From Prorocentrum cordatum (taxonomy: Eukaryota; Sar; Dinophyceae; Prorocentrales; Prorocentraceae), in NCBI GenBank assembly GCA_963575745.1, contig CAUYUJ010016149.1, forward strand, positions 273,154-337,153: a stretch of 64,000 nt of DNA, written 5' to 3'. How positions within the stretch are numbered: position 1 is the stretch's first letter; each line of letters begins with the position of its first letter. The position numbers were made by a program, and so were the translations under genes. Shown piece by piece: positions 30,500 through 40,596 of the stretch. The notes under the pieces were generated by a model. The model searched no databases, was not told the origin of the DNA, and worked only from the letters and a program-made list of their open reading frames with translations.

Positions 30500-31480
30500 C
30501 CTATCATGCGTCGTGCCTGTCGTTCCTGGTTGCGCTGCTGTTGCTCATGCTTGGCTGAGAGGTTCGCCTGTTGTGATTCGTGCATTGCCAGTATCTCAGG
30601 GCGAAGCTCTCCCAGAAACAGCGGTGTCGTCAGCTCAGGACCGCGCGCGGTAACGTCCTTGTTCATCGATGTCGCCAGATATTCGCAGCGCGGTGCCTGT
30701 TCCAGGGACACCTGACTCGCATCCTGCGCCTCGCGTGAGCTGCGATCGGTAGAAGTCATCCGCCGTTGCCCTGGCGAAAGTGGTTCTCAGGCTGATTGCC
30801 AACCCGACCTGCCCCAGTGGCCTGCGCGATGCAGTCGGGGGGCACTGCCTGATCCATCGCTGTAGCCACTGGCCTGCTGGCCGCCGTCGGGTCGTGCGCC
30901 GGGTGGTTAAAGAACGCAGGTATGCACCCGTGCCGATTCGGATGGTCGGGCGACGGATTCGCATTTGGCACGCATTCCCAGGCTGGAGTCCAGCTAGCAT
31001 TCGGCAAATCGACCCATCACGCCTCATCTGATCCATCGCGTCCCGCATCTGGCGGCGCATCCACTGTTGCTGCGATCGCATGCTTTCAGCCCTCTGAGCC
31101 GTTTCAGTCCTCCTGGGTTGCATGTTGCCATGCTGATCCGCTGTTACTGGGTGCCATGTTGGCAGCTGCCCACTCGGCGGTCCTGCAGCACGTGGAGATG
31201 TCAATGGTGATGTTGCCTGTAGAGCTTGATGGAGTTGGATCCATCCGCGTGCTCTGGCATCTCGCCTGGAGGCCGTTAAGACTCCCAGTGTTTTGTGGTG
31301 CTCCAGACGGTGTTGTGGGCCCGCTCATAGGAGCGAATAGCAGGCTGCCCCGCAGGAGTTGGCAATTGCTGTGCCTGCGTGCGCCGCGGGTCGTAGGCGA
31401 AAGGCCCGTCTCTTGGAACAACACCACTGGAGGCGATGCCTGATACATCTGCGCTCTGGGCTTGCATCCGAGATCCATCT
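30500..31480 (-). pseudogene. Met/Gln/Arg-rich linker of the element
   Basis: Frames 31104-31478, 30635-31204 and 30151-30759 cover it. A helical MRSQQQWMRRQMRDAMDQMR (about 31030-31090) and ESQQANLSAKHEQQQRNQER (30530-30590) look like coiled coils or disordered Gln-rich linkers. No domain. They connect the KptA-like and RING-like segments in the same sense. Confidence 0.4.
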
Positions 31481-31603
31481 GAGCCGCCTGCAGGTATCCC
31501 CGCTGGATTCACCTCCTGAAACATGAGCACTGTTGCATGGTGCTCTCCAGCTGTGGGTGCAACTGGCGCGGGTACGCGCAAATAAACGGCATCTCTGGGA
31601 TGA

Positions 31604-32260
31604 TCATCCCGTCAGCGTGGTCGCATCTAGGTGATCTTCAGAGTCGTGCGGCACGGACGTAGGCATGTTACCACGCTGGTCGTGGGCGTACAGTTCATTC
31701 ACCCATCCTTGCCAAATTCTATTCTGCGTGCAATCGTGTGTGTTGTCCACGATGCCAATGAGCTGGGCGATGAAGCGTACCGGGATGCGACTTTCCACCC
31801 AGGAAGTCATGATGTCGTTTGCAGACCGCCATACAGGGATGTTGTCGCGAATCAAGTTCTTGAGGCTGATCAGGATCAGTCCCTCGGCGTCTGCACGCAT
31901 GCCTGACTGGATGCGTTTGTCACCAGGTAAGTAAGGGCATCCATGCATCATCTGCCTGCCTGACTTCCCCTTGGGGTTGTCGGATCCTCGGCACGATAGA
32001 CCGATCTGCAGTATGTTCGGGATGTACTTCCGCGGAGTCCCATGCGCGAAGAAACGTGGTGCTCCTTCTACTGTCAAGTCGGTCACCAGCGAGTACAGTG
32101 ACTCTGGGCATTTAATGCTTGAACTACTGTGCCCATAACTGGGGCTCAGGTAGTAGGTCGGGCAGGTTTCCCCGCTGTGGGTGACCTTCTTCAGCTGGAA
32201 TCGGTTCTTCTGTATCATGCCAGTACTGAAGTCGACAAAGTCGCAGATCTTCAGCACCAC
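31604..32260 (-). pseudogene. Tpt1/KptA-like RNA 2'-phosphotransferase domain
   Basis: A 218-residue frame. Residues 60-172 (31745-32083) carry the family pattern: FFAHGTPRKYIPNILQIGLS, GRQMMHG, LPGDKRIQSGMRADAEGLIL, then NIPVWRSANDIM and IPVRFIAQL. Tpt1/KptA removes the 2'-phosphate left by tRNA splicing by transfer to NAD+; HGT, SGMR and RSAN match its NAD-binding signature. The N-terminal winged-helix half with its L-R-H motif is not seen, and a KGKSGR insertion follows GLSCRG. The frame is intact across the domain, but it lies in a decayed element. Confidence 0.75.
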
Positions 32261-33860
32261 GAGTTCCTGTTATGCCCAGTGTCTGTACTTGAGGTGTTGC
32301 GCAATGTCGCCGAGGAACTTGTCATGCACCATGTGTTGTTTTGTGGTGGCCAGTTTGTAAGCAAATTCCCGAGCCGCACCCAGCCGTCGCACTCGTCGCA
32401 CGAGGTAACCACATCCGTGAATTGCCGTGATATGTTATCGTTGTGGAACGGTTTTTGCTGGATGGCTGTGGTGAGCCATTCCGAGCAGTGCCGCTGCTCA
32501 CGGTAGGATGGTAACCGAGTTGATTCGTGCTGCGTCCTGAGAATCCTCGTCAGTTCGTCATCCTCACCGCTGTAGGTGAGGACTGCCGCTCGACGCAGCT
32601 AGTAACGAACTCGCTGGCGTCCTGCGGCTGATTCGCTCTTGCACGTTGCCGTGCAGTCAATTGCGTAAGTGACGACCCTTGTAACGGCTCGTGCCATCGT
32701 CTGCTTTATCGTCGTATGCTGGGTCAGTTGGCATCTGATTGGGAGTGCGAAGTAGTTCCCAGTCACGTCTGCATCCATACTCCACTTCAGGGATATGAGC
32801 AGCTTGCCCCGCAGACGCAGACGCAGCAGGTGCCCCCGCAGACGCAGACGCAGACTCAGCAGGTGACCCCGCACTTCCACGCGAGTCCTCTTGCGGGCGT
32901 CCTTGTAATGGCACTCGCTTGCCTTGGCCGCCCCTTACGGGGGTGCCGTGGGTGTGGTTGGAGCGTGTTCTTTTCCGCCTTCACTTGCGGGGCGTGGCGT
33001 GCACTTGAGCCATCCAGCGAAGATGACCATCCAGTCCCGCGATGGGTTCGGCAAGGAGTAGCACCGCGTATTGCGACAGGTTCTTTCGGTTTGGGCGAGC
33101 TACTGCCTTGGAATGCCGCCGCAACAGCTGCGACAGCTGGTCCCCTGGAGTGCTTTCTACGAGCAGGTTGCCCCGCGGCGTCTCCACGGATCGCTTCGTT
33201 TTGCTTCGCTGGCGGCTTCCAGGGCTTGCGCCCCTTCCTGAGCTGGTCCGTTTCTTCGACTTTGGCATACCCGTGGACGGAGACGCACTTGTGAGGCCTT
33301 TCTCCTTCGACGAGCGTTCCCGGGGCTTGTCCGCATGACAAGCAGGTTTTCGTGCATCCGCAGGCTCAGCAGGTTTCCCCGCGCTTTCGCGCGAGGAATC
33401 ATCCGTCTGAGCTCGCTCCCGTGGATCGACCCTCATGTCCTGAATCTTGACACTTTCTCCTGCGATCCAGCTTGCATCTTCCATTGGGCAGCTTTGTGCC
33501 GGCTTTGGTACCATACTGCACCGCTCTTCTCCAAGACGGCGTCCTCCGTGACCTATGCGCCTGCGTCCATATTGGTGTCCGTGTCGTCATCGGTATAGCT
33601 GGATTCATGTTCATATTCCGACGCGGGCTCGGTGGGGTCAACGGCTGGTGCGAGGCCTGCAGCCTCGTCTTCTTTTCCAGCGTCGGCTGGCGGGCCCCCC
33701 CGCTTGTCTTGGCCACGGTCGGCACTCTCGCGACGAGAGGCAGGCTGCCCCGCAGAGGACGGCCGCTCCTGCAGTGACCCGGGCGCGACGCTCCTCTCGC
33801 ATGTGGCATGCCCGATTGTGGCGCTTGAGCCGGTGGTCGCCGTCTAGGTTCTGCCACTCC
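32261..33860 (-). pseudogene. Basic, low-complexity part of the element polyprotein
   Basis: Overlapping frames 32657-32914, 32981-33514 and 33399-33857. Highlights: a Lys/Arg/Ser-rich basic stretch (SKKRTSSGRGASPGSRQRSK) then DQLSQLLRRHSKAVARPNRK and SQYAVLLLAEPIAGLDGHLR, which read as real protein. The Ala/Ser part at 32799-32872 is built of three hairpins 27 and 33 bp apart. The basic segment suggests nucleic-acid binding. Confidence 0.45.
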
Positions 33861-34653
33861 TGCTCAGCGATGGCCGCCTGAAGGTCGTCCAGCTCCCTGT
33901 AGTCCGCCTCGGTCAAGTGCATGCGTCTGGGGTTGCAGCCTGCCATGCCCATGGGGTCTTTTCGAAGTTGGGGCGCCTCGAAGGACGTCCCGTCGGGCAC
34001 TTGGGCCTGTGGTCAGCGCAGTTCTCGCAGCCACGTGCCACCCCGCGGTGTCTCAACCGATCCGCACAGATACCTCTTTTGTAGGCCTTTTCCAGCTTGT
34101 CGGGCTGCCAGGCGTTGCCGGCTCGGCTGGGCCGAATGACCTCCCCAGTGTCAGGGTCCCGACGTGCGGACTGCAACGACCGAGAATGACGTATCTGGTG
34201 GTCGGTGTAGCCCAGCGCCCGCCGGTATTCCATGTAGTCCCGCAGTATGCGCTGGCGGGCGATGCCGTCGTTGCGGTCGCCGACTTCTTCGAAGCGAGGC
34301 TCGCCTGTGGGCTCATCGGAGTCCTCATCGGCCTGCTGCCAGTTACCCCGCGACTGTGCACTTGCTGGCGGGCCACTCAGAGTTCGTCCGCGGGGGCGTT
34401 GAGAGCCTGGAGCGGGCGCGCGAACGCCTGCGAGAATGGCTCCGATGGTGGCGCGGCGGATTGCTTTCAGTTTCCCATTCTTCATCGTCGTCAGTTCGAT
34501 CCACGCGCCTCCAAGCCATGCTCTCGATGGGTGTTCGTGTACTACAAACGTTGAGCGGGGGCCTTCATTGTGTGAGAGCTCGCATTGAATCCGCCGTGGG
34601 AGATCACCGGTGTCACGCGGGTTACCCTGCAAAAGGGCATCATCGCAGGTCAC
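33638..34653 (-). pseudogene. Element polyprotein, unassigned domain
   Basis: Frames 33913-34653 (246 residues) and 33638-34000. Protein-like segments: WIELTTMKNGKLKAIRRATI, RQRILRDYMEYRRALGYTDH, KRGICADRLRHRGVARGCEN, and HLTEADYRELDDLQAAIAEQ. Cys and His residues around GCENCADHRPKC could form a zinc site. No family recognised. It follows the gag knuckle. Confidence 0.4.
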
Positions 34654-34769
34654 CCCGCATATAGTGACTGCCAGTTGGAGTGGATCACCCCGCCAATCAC
34701 CTGCGGTTGGAGTTACTGTCGTAACTCCTTTTCTGTAGCCCGCATTGTGTCGTTATCAGAGTCGTCCGG

Positions 34770-35129
34770 CTGTTATCCATCAGAATTTGCAGGTGCCCCC
34801 GCCATCTCGTAATCCGAGTTGGCGGATGACTGGTACTCGCCCTCCTCGATGATCTCCATGTAAACAGGTTGTCCCGCGATCGGGGTGCCCAGCCACTATG
34901 CGAGATTGATCTTGTCATGGCCAAAAAACACTTCCTCGTGGAGCTCCTCGGCGTACCTCTCGAGGGACGTGCTGCCGTCCATGTATCTCGCAGATGTGAA
35001 GTGGACACCAGCAGTGGGAGTGTCGTCAGTGTCGGCTAAGAGCGTCCCAAAGTCAACGCTGAATATCCGGATTGGTCTGAACCAAATGCATTGACGGACC
35101 CCCTGTCTCTCCCGTCGCCTTGGGGACAC
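34770..35129 (-). pseudogene. Gag-downstream acidic segment
   Basis: In one frame AGQPVYMEIIEEGEYQSSAN then SDYEMAGAPANSDG and a TAA; in another SVDFGTLLADTDDTPTAGVH and ERYAEELHEEVFFGHDKINL. Acidic, Tyr/Glu-rich sequence after the CCHC knuckle. Two hairpins (34789, 34864) encode AGAPA and AGQPV here. Confidence 0.4.
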
Positions 35130-35260
35130 TCACGAGGGACATGCTGTGTGCGATGGCAAATCTCGCATTCCATGGCTTTCCCGTTGGAATCCTTCGGGTT
35201 ACCCCGTCGTCCCTCACCCATGTCTGTGGTATGTCTACGGCCTCTACCCTTGCCCATCAA
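35126..35260 (-). pseudogene. Gag CCHC zinc knuckle
   Basis: CEICHRTQHVPREC (35126-35167) is an exact C-x2-C-x4-H-x4-C retroviral-type knuckle, preceded by a basic Gly/Arg/Lys stretch (GKGRGRRHTTDMGEGRRG). Such knuckles bind genomic RNA for packaging. The motif is intact. Confidence 0.85.
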
Positions 35261-35362
35261 TATTCTTCATACTCTGGGTCCGTAAGGGACATCAAAATGT
35301 TAGTATGCCTCTACCATGCAAACGTCGTCGTTTACCCTTGCCTTTACCTTTACCTCTCGACC

Positions 35363-36110
35363 TTAGCACACGTCGAACCACACGTCGTACCTTTCGAACA
35401 GGTTTCTTCGCGAAGCGTCTCCAGCGTCTTTTGTATTTCTGGCAGCCCAAAAATATCCTTTGTGCTTGCTGTTCTTCGGTAGGTGTACGGGCACATCTGA
35501 GAAGTCTATGATTCTGGTGCCGTCATCTGACGGGGTGTCGGTTTCTGTGCCTGAGTCGGAATCAGGCTCTGTGGGTCGCTCCGCCGAGCCCACTAAGGTA
35601 GTGGCTTGGGTAGGGGCCGCCGTTGCCGACGGCCCCCGATATTGAGCCCAGGAGTCTTGCGACCCTGAGGGTTGGCCACCTTGTTGGATCAATAAAGCGG
35701 TTGCCTCTCTCGGTTGTGGATCGTCGTTCCAGATTGTGCTGGCGGGTTGCCCCGCGCGAGTGTCACTCTGGAAGAAATCGGTGCGGTGGCTGCGATTGAA
35801 CACGCCACCAATGTTGCCATCGGTTCGCTCAGCAATGTGGGCGCAAGCCCTCGTGCGCTCCAGTAAAGAGTCGAATTGTTGCTGAGTCTTTGGCATTTGG
35901 TGGTTCAGTGGTTGCAGTACCTGTTGCGCGCGTGAATCTCGCAGTGTCAGCTTCGAAGCGTGCAATCTCGAAACGTGCCAGCGCCTGGTCGATCCGTTCT
36001 CCTGCACGGGCACGGAAGTCGAAGACAACCGTCCCCGAGTTCAACGAACGAACAAGCCATACGCCAGTAGGCGCGTGGGCAAAAGCATGCGTCTAGCAAG
36101 CTCGACGCGG
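35363..36110 (-). pseudogene. Copia-like gag, C-terminal half
   Basis: TVVFDFRARAGERIDQALAR then FEIARFEADTARF (from about 36036), followed in another frame by QVLQPLNHQMPKTQQQFDSL and LERTRACAHIAERTDGNIGG. This pattern (F-R-R-x-GE-ID-L-RFE, then a helical repeat ahead of the knuckle) is that of copia gag proteins. The upstream half lies at 40597-41235, beyond LINE-C. Frame change near 35850. Confidence 0.65.
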
Positions 36111-36257
36111 GATCAAGGAAAATGCCGCGAGCAGCCGGATAAAGCACAAGAGGTAGAAGAAGAGGAGGAGGAGGAAGAAGGGGCCAGGAGAGCACCATGT
36201 ACGGTGCTGCGTGCGTTTCCTGCCAGGGCGACCGGGCGCTAAAAAGGAAGAAGTATG

Positions 36258-36920
36258 TTACAGATGGTCGCTTGCCCCTGCAGGGCGTAGAATTGCATTT
36301 GCCGCTGCTCTGCACTGAATTGGGTCTTCCAAACATTGCAAGAGCAGTTCATCATCACGGAAACGTGCAGAGAGTAAGTTATACAAGCATTTAGCCCATT
36401 CTTGTTTGGGCCTGCCTCTCCTTCTTGGGTAAGCGTCCGTCGCTGGCCGGAGGCTGCCGGGCTGAAACGTCAGCTGCCGTAAGAAATCAGAATCCTGAGC
36501 GCGACCAATCCTCCCAAAAAGTACCAATTGTTGATGTAGAGCGCTGTAAGGTAGTTGTCCAGCTTGCTTCAAAACGCTGCTGTTTGGTATTCGTGACACG
36601 AAAGATGGAGGTATGTGCAGAATCTTACGCAGATACCGCGCTTGAAACCCATCGAGCCGTCGTTTCTCCGCCTTGTTCAACCAAGCTGTATTTAGAGAGT
36701 ACATGATTTTTGATGTCACCAAGGCCTGGAATAGTTCCAGCTTCCGCCGCTTGCAAATAGATGTGTGCTTCCATGCCCTGTCGTATCTTGCGAATTTACT
36801 CCACGCTGCGCCAATTCTTCGATTGAGTTCTGTGTTAATCTGTCCATTGTTATACAACGTAGCTCCCAAGTATGTAAGGCTGGCATTTTCCGTGATGAGC
36901 TGTCCTGTTGGCGTTCGCAA
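36258..36920 (-). pseudogene. LINE-C ORF2, post-RT region
   Basis: In frame with the RT beyond a TAA at 36921-36923. ASLTYLGATLYNNGQINTEL, RRKLELFQALVTSKIMYSLN, LDGFQARYLRKILHIP and RRRGRPKQEWAKCLYNLL are the usual LINE segments after the YADD box (YLG motif, the helical thumb, the R-x-L-RRI-GI-like strand). No Cys/His knuckle was seen before the stop at 36258. Confidence 0.85.
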
Positions 36921-37802
36921 TTACACACCACAATTTATTCGCATCATCTGGAGTTTGTCCCAGTGCAATTCCATTCCCGCTTGAGCTCCAGCTGCAGCAA
37001 TATGCCCAAGAAGATGCTGGAGGCTGTCTTGGTTTCTACCAATGAGCAAAGTGTCGTCGGCGTACAACAGCACTTGTAAACTCCCAGCAGACATTTCGGA
37101 TCTTTCTTCGTCGTTGAGTTCGGCGACAGCGTCCCGCACCAGAACTGTTATAAGCATGACGAAAGGGAATGGTGACAGAGGGCACCCCTGCGGAATTCCT
37201 GACATTTGTGCTTGCTCAGATGACTTTGTCGCACCATCTGCAACACAAAACCGCCGTCCACCGTAGATATGTCCAATGAGTGCGAGCATTTTGGGGGGCA
37301 CCCCGAACCGGCGCAAAGCAGCCAGCAGAGCCTCGACGTTGATCGAGTCGAATGCTTTTTTCCAGTCCAGGGCAACGAACGCAGTACCACCATCTTTTTC
37401 GGCATGCGCAAGCTCGATGAGACGGCGCACTGCGTGAACTGCGTCGGTGGTGCCTCGTCTGCGGCGGAAGCCGCACTGCGTCTGTGACAAACGGTCTTCT
37501 GCTCCTGCTTGTTGGAGTCGGAGTAGGAGGAGGCTGGCCAGCAGCTTGTACGCCACGCATAGCAAACTGATTGGTCGGTAGTTATCACATAGATGGACAG
37601 GCCCTTTGTTCTTGTAGATCGTGCTGATCTTGGCATGCCGCCATGCTTCGGGCACTTTCTGCTCTGCCCACGTTGCGTTACACAGCTCTGTAATCCATTG
37701 TAATCCGCACGGCGTCTGCGACACTGCTTTCCAATACCCTGCTGGTATGTCGTCTGGTCCCGACGCTTTCCCCCATTTGATCTTGCGGATTGCCATTCCC
37801 AC
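36921..37802 (-). pseudogene. LINE-C reverse transcriptase
   Basis: A 293-residue frame with all RT blocks: GKASGPDDIPAGYWK, NYRPISLLCVAYKLLASLLL, QCGFRRRRGTTDAVHAVRRL, FVALDWKKAFDSI (motif A), SGIPQGCPLSPFPFVML (motif B), VLLYADDTLLIG (motif C) and GMELHWDKLQMM. Catalytic Asp residues are all present. This is the best-preserved gene of any element here. It would prime on target DNA nicked by the neighbouring endonuclease. Confidence 0.95.
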
Positions 37803-38045
37803 CTATTTTAATGTGAAGGGAGATTCGTCCACTGGGAGGTCGGGCCCCAACGGCTCATTGTCCACCAAGTTTGCCGGACTCACTCGCCATTGAATTTGTT
37901 CGAGAAAATCCGTCATCGTATCAGCTCGCTCGTGGCTTTCAACAAGTCTCCCCTGTAGGTTCTGTACTCTTCCTTGTTTACGCTGCCGTGGACGACAATA
38001 CTTCCGTATGTCCTCCCAGTTGCCGGCGGCAATACGTGAATCCAT
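37803..38045 (-). pseudogene. LINE-C ORF2 linker between EN and RT
   Basis: An 80-codon stretch bounded by TGA (38046-38048) and TAG (37803-37805), in frame with both neighbours. Contains NWEDIRKYCRPRQRKQG and TDFLEQIQWRVSPANL, comparable to the helical N-terminal RT extension of LINEs. Confidence 0.8.
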
Positions 38046-39240
38046 TCACTTTGTCTTGTTTTGCTTACAATATGTTCGAACTTCGTGTAAGAGACGGCGC
38101 TCTTCCAGACGATCGTTGCGGTTGCGGGCTTGACTTCTGAGTTGAATTAGTTCCAATGTGCGCTCGGATACCCAGGGTTGCTTGGAAACCTCCTGACTCT
38201 TGGGAACCACTGCTGCTGCAACCAAGGCTGCTTTCGCCCCTTGCTCCCATAACAAATCCACAGTATTGTTGACGATCTCGTCTAAAAATGTGTCGGCATA
38301 CATCGATTGCACTTCCGGGTCCCGAAGCAGATGTACATCTTTCGGGAGCGTCCGCGAAACTGGAGATTTAGTATGACTGTGCACGATGTCCACGGTTACC
38401 AAATGGTGGTCTGTGGAGAGAGTTGCTTGGCGATGGCTGCGTAAGGACCGCATCGATCCGAGTGTAACGGCGTCGCATAAAGCATGGTCCAACATGTTGT
38501 ACTTATCCATTGTGATGTCTCCCAACGGCAACGCCCCGGCCTCCATGAAAGTGACGATATGTTCCAAGGGCCAGTCAAAATAAGTGTTTGCTAATCGGAG
38601 GCCCAATCCAAAGCAACACTCAAGCAGCAGATCTCGATTAGGTACTTCGACTTGGTGGAGTGCTCGCCTTCCCCAAGTAAATGGCCCTACAACTTCTGAT
38701 TCTCCAATGTCCGCCTGCCCGATTCTCGCATTCATGTCCCCCATGATGATTTTACCAGCTGTCGCTGAGCAGATCCGGAACTCGGAGTCCAGGGCTCTCC
38801 AGAATTCTCGTCTCTCCGGCAACGGTTTCAAGTTGTGGGGAGCGTACTTGCAGAAGATCCCGAACACGCGGTTGCCGATCTTGATTTTGAATTGGGCCAT
38901 TATGTCTGAGATTTGCTTGTGCGATTTGATGAAAGGCGCATGGCTTGGAGAGACTATGACGCCAACCCCAGACCACGACATGCCATCCGCATCCGCACCT
39001 GAAAGAATTATGCAGCTCCCTGTGTTTTCGTCGTCATAGTCTTCAGCTTTCGTCTTCCGTGTTTCTTGCATGCTTAAGATATGGATGTCGTTTTTCTCCA
39101 TGTGATGAATTAGTTCTACAAGTTTCTGGTCGGTAAGGCCACTAACATTCCAAATGGCACAGCGTGCATGACCTTGAGGTTCCCGACTGTGGTTGCTGGC
39201 TGAGGCCCCAGAAGGATAGTTGGTATCTTTGCCCAGCTCG
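38046..39240 (-). pseudogene. LINE-C endonuclease (EEP)
   Basis: The frame runs through CAIWNVSGLTDQKLVELIHH (Asn near 39148), ILSMQETRKTKAED (catalytic Glu), GVGVIVSP, IIMGDMNARIG, PNRDLLLECCFGLGLRLANT, YNMLDHALCD and TLSTDHHLVTVDI. All EEP catalytic motifs (N, QET, GDMN, DH) are kept. It nicks target DNA. ATG 39101 is internal: the domain starts upstream of it. Ends at a TGA. Confidence 0.9.
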
Positions 39241-39521
39241 CCCTTCCAAGGATAAATCGATTTGGGTAATCTTCCGAGGGCAGCGGTCCCGGAAGGTGAA
39301 ACGGCCCTACGCCCATGGCACCATCATTTTCCTTTCCCCGTGCCTTTGCTCATCATTCGAGCCCGGCTCTGCTCGAGGCGGCCTTTTGCTTTCTGCTGGA
39401 TGTCTCCCCACTCCTGTGATTTGTGAAGCTCTTCCCAAGTAGCCCAATCCGGATCAGTCCATTGAATGGTAAGGTCGTTGTTGACAATTTTTGCCGTCAT
39501 GACCGTTTTCCCACCTGCTTT

Positions 39522-40354
39522 TCAAATCCCAGTGCCTGTGTCAACTTTGAAGTATTTCTTGTCGAGCCCCCACTGCGACAACACGTACTTCGAATTTCGA
39601 ACTTCGATAGGGCAATCAAGGTTGCACCACGCCCGCCGGCTCCCCTCTTTAGGTTTTTCGATTTTGGAGCAGAGGTCCTCCAAGTGTGTCTGAGCCTTCT
39701 GCGCCGCTGTGGCCGTGCCGAGCTCGATGAACATCATGCCTTTGAACTCTTCCTCCGGCGGCCCGTAGATCTTCGTAGGGGCGTCGATCTTGACGTCCCG
39801 CAATGCTTGTTGAGCCCAATGTTCTGCCTCTTTGAGTATAGGGTGCGGTAAACCGCCGAGCACGATGGTCAATGTATCTTCCGATAGTGTCGACGGCTTC
39901 CGGAGTTCAGAGACTTGGCGTTCCAGGTCCTGGAGCTTATCTTCGAGCTCCGTGTCCCCCGATCGCGCAGACATTGCAGATGCGCTTCTCGCCGAAGCTG
40001 GCCTGGACGGGTTCGTCTCCAGCGCCTCGACCCTCCTCCTGATGTCGTCCATCGCGGTCTTCAGCGGGGGGCCACGGCTTCCTGGAGGTCCTTCTGAGAG
40101 ACTCCGTGCGCCTTGATGGCCTCGATGTCCACCTGGATCGGCCGCAACTCCTGCTTCAGGATCTTGCCGAGGGCCCCCATCGTGACGGGCTTCCCTGCTG
40201 AATTGGCGCCGCTCGCCGCCCCATCTGCTGCAAGATGATGTTGGAACTGATCTTGGATAGCTCGAGGTCCTTCTTCGTCAACTTTGAGTGGTGAGCTTCC
40301 CGTGCGTGGTACTTTATCTGCTGATCTGAGTACCCCCTTCACTGGAGTCCCCAT
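39522..40354 (-). pseudogene. LINE-C ORF1 (coiled coil plus RRM-like)
   Basis: Frames 40061-40354 and 39522-40052 join across a C6 run (near 40067-40072) by a single-base slip. In order: MGTPVKGVLRSADKV, GALGKILKQELRPIQVDIEA, DDIRRRVEALETN and TELEDKLQDLERQVSELRK (heptad-like, trimerising coiled coil), then TIVLGGLPHPILKEAEHWAQ and FKGMMFIELGTATAAQKAQT, an RRM-like fold. This matches ORF1 nucleic-acid chaperone architecture. Confidence 0.75.
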
Positions 40355-40438
40355 GTGGTGCTTTTCCGCCGGTATCCTCGCGTGTATGGCCAGAGGGACA
40401 AGCGCCCAGAAGCAATCGAAACCTGCGCAGTAATAGAA

Positions 40439-40498
40439 AGGGAATGTAGGGGATGTAGGGAATGTAGTGATGTAAGGGATGTAAGGGATGTAATGTCT
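40439..40498 (-). repeat. 9-bp tandem repeat in LINE-C 5' leader
   Basis: Plus strand: GGGATGTAAGGGATGTAA and related ATGTAGGGA words, about six units. In LINE-C sense it is TTACATCCC repeats between the spliced-leader relics and ORF1. Confidence 0.75.
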
Positions 40499-40520
40499 CA
40501 GGGCCGCTCACGCCCTCTCG

Positions 40521-40568
40521 CTTGAGTATACTTGAGCCAAGCAGAAGGCTTGAGCCAAAATGGCTCGG
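40521..40568 (-). other. Three stacked DinoSL relics
   Basis: In minus sense: a near-full spliced leader at 40549-40568 (CCG-AGCCATTTTGGCTCAAG; one A missing after CCGT... and the end exact), then its last 10 bases TTGGCTCAAG at 40531-40540, then its last 6 bases CTCAAG at 40521-40526. Progressively shorter relics downstream of a full one are the known signature of repeated cycles of trans-splicing and cDNA reintegration in dinoflagellates (Slamovits and Keeling model). The element they head is LINE-C. Confidence 0.85.
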
Positions 40569-40596
40569 TGTCTTTTATTTTTCAAGGTTCTCAGAC

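Larger units (their letters stand above)
29752..35833 (-). repeat. GNRA-type hairpin cluster 2 (25 hairpins)
   Basis: Members start at 29752, 29819, 29972, 29993, 30450, 31130, 31340, 31490, 31663, 32162, 32641, 32799, 32826, 32859, 33163, 33369, 33740, 34338, 34617, 34645, 34789, 34864, 35195, 35752 and 35818; nearly all are 14 nt. Compensated stems: GCACG/CGTGC (32641), GCATG/CATGC (31130), GCGTG/CATGC (31663), GCGGG/CCCGC (35752), CCGATG/CATTGG (35818). Loops are mostly GCAA, GTAA, GAAA, GCGA or GTGA. The first four have homologues in cluster 1. Confidence 0.8.
36130..40568 (-). mobile_element. LINE-C: nested non-LTR retrotransposon, youngest copy
   Basis: A minus-strand element starting with a DinoSL relic (40549-40568). 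ORF1 has one frameshift. ORF2 (EN, linker, RT, C-terminus) stays in one frame from about 39240 to 36258, broken only by TGA, TAG and TAA. It sits between the two halves of copia gag in the same orientation. The 3' end is set at a GAA/GGA purine patch near 36130-36180 (plus strand) and is approximate. No target-site duplication was identified. Confidence 0.85.
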
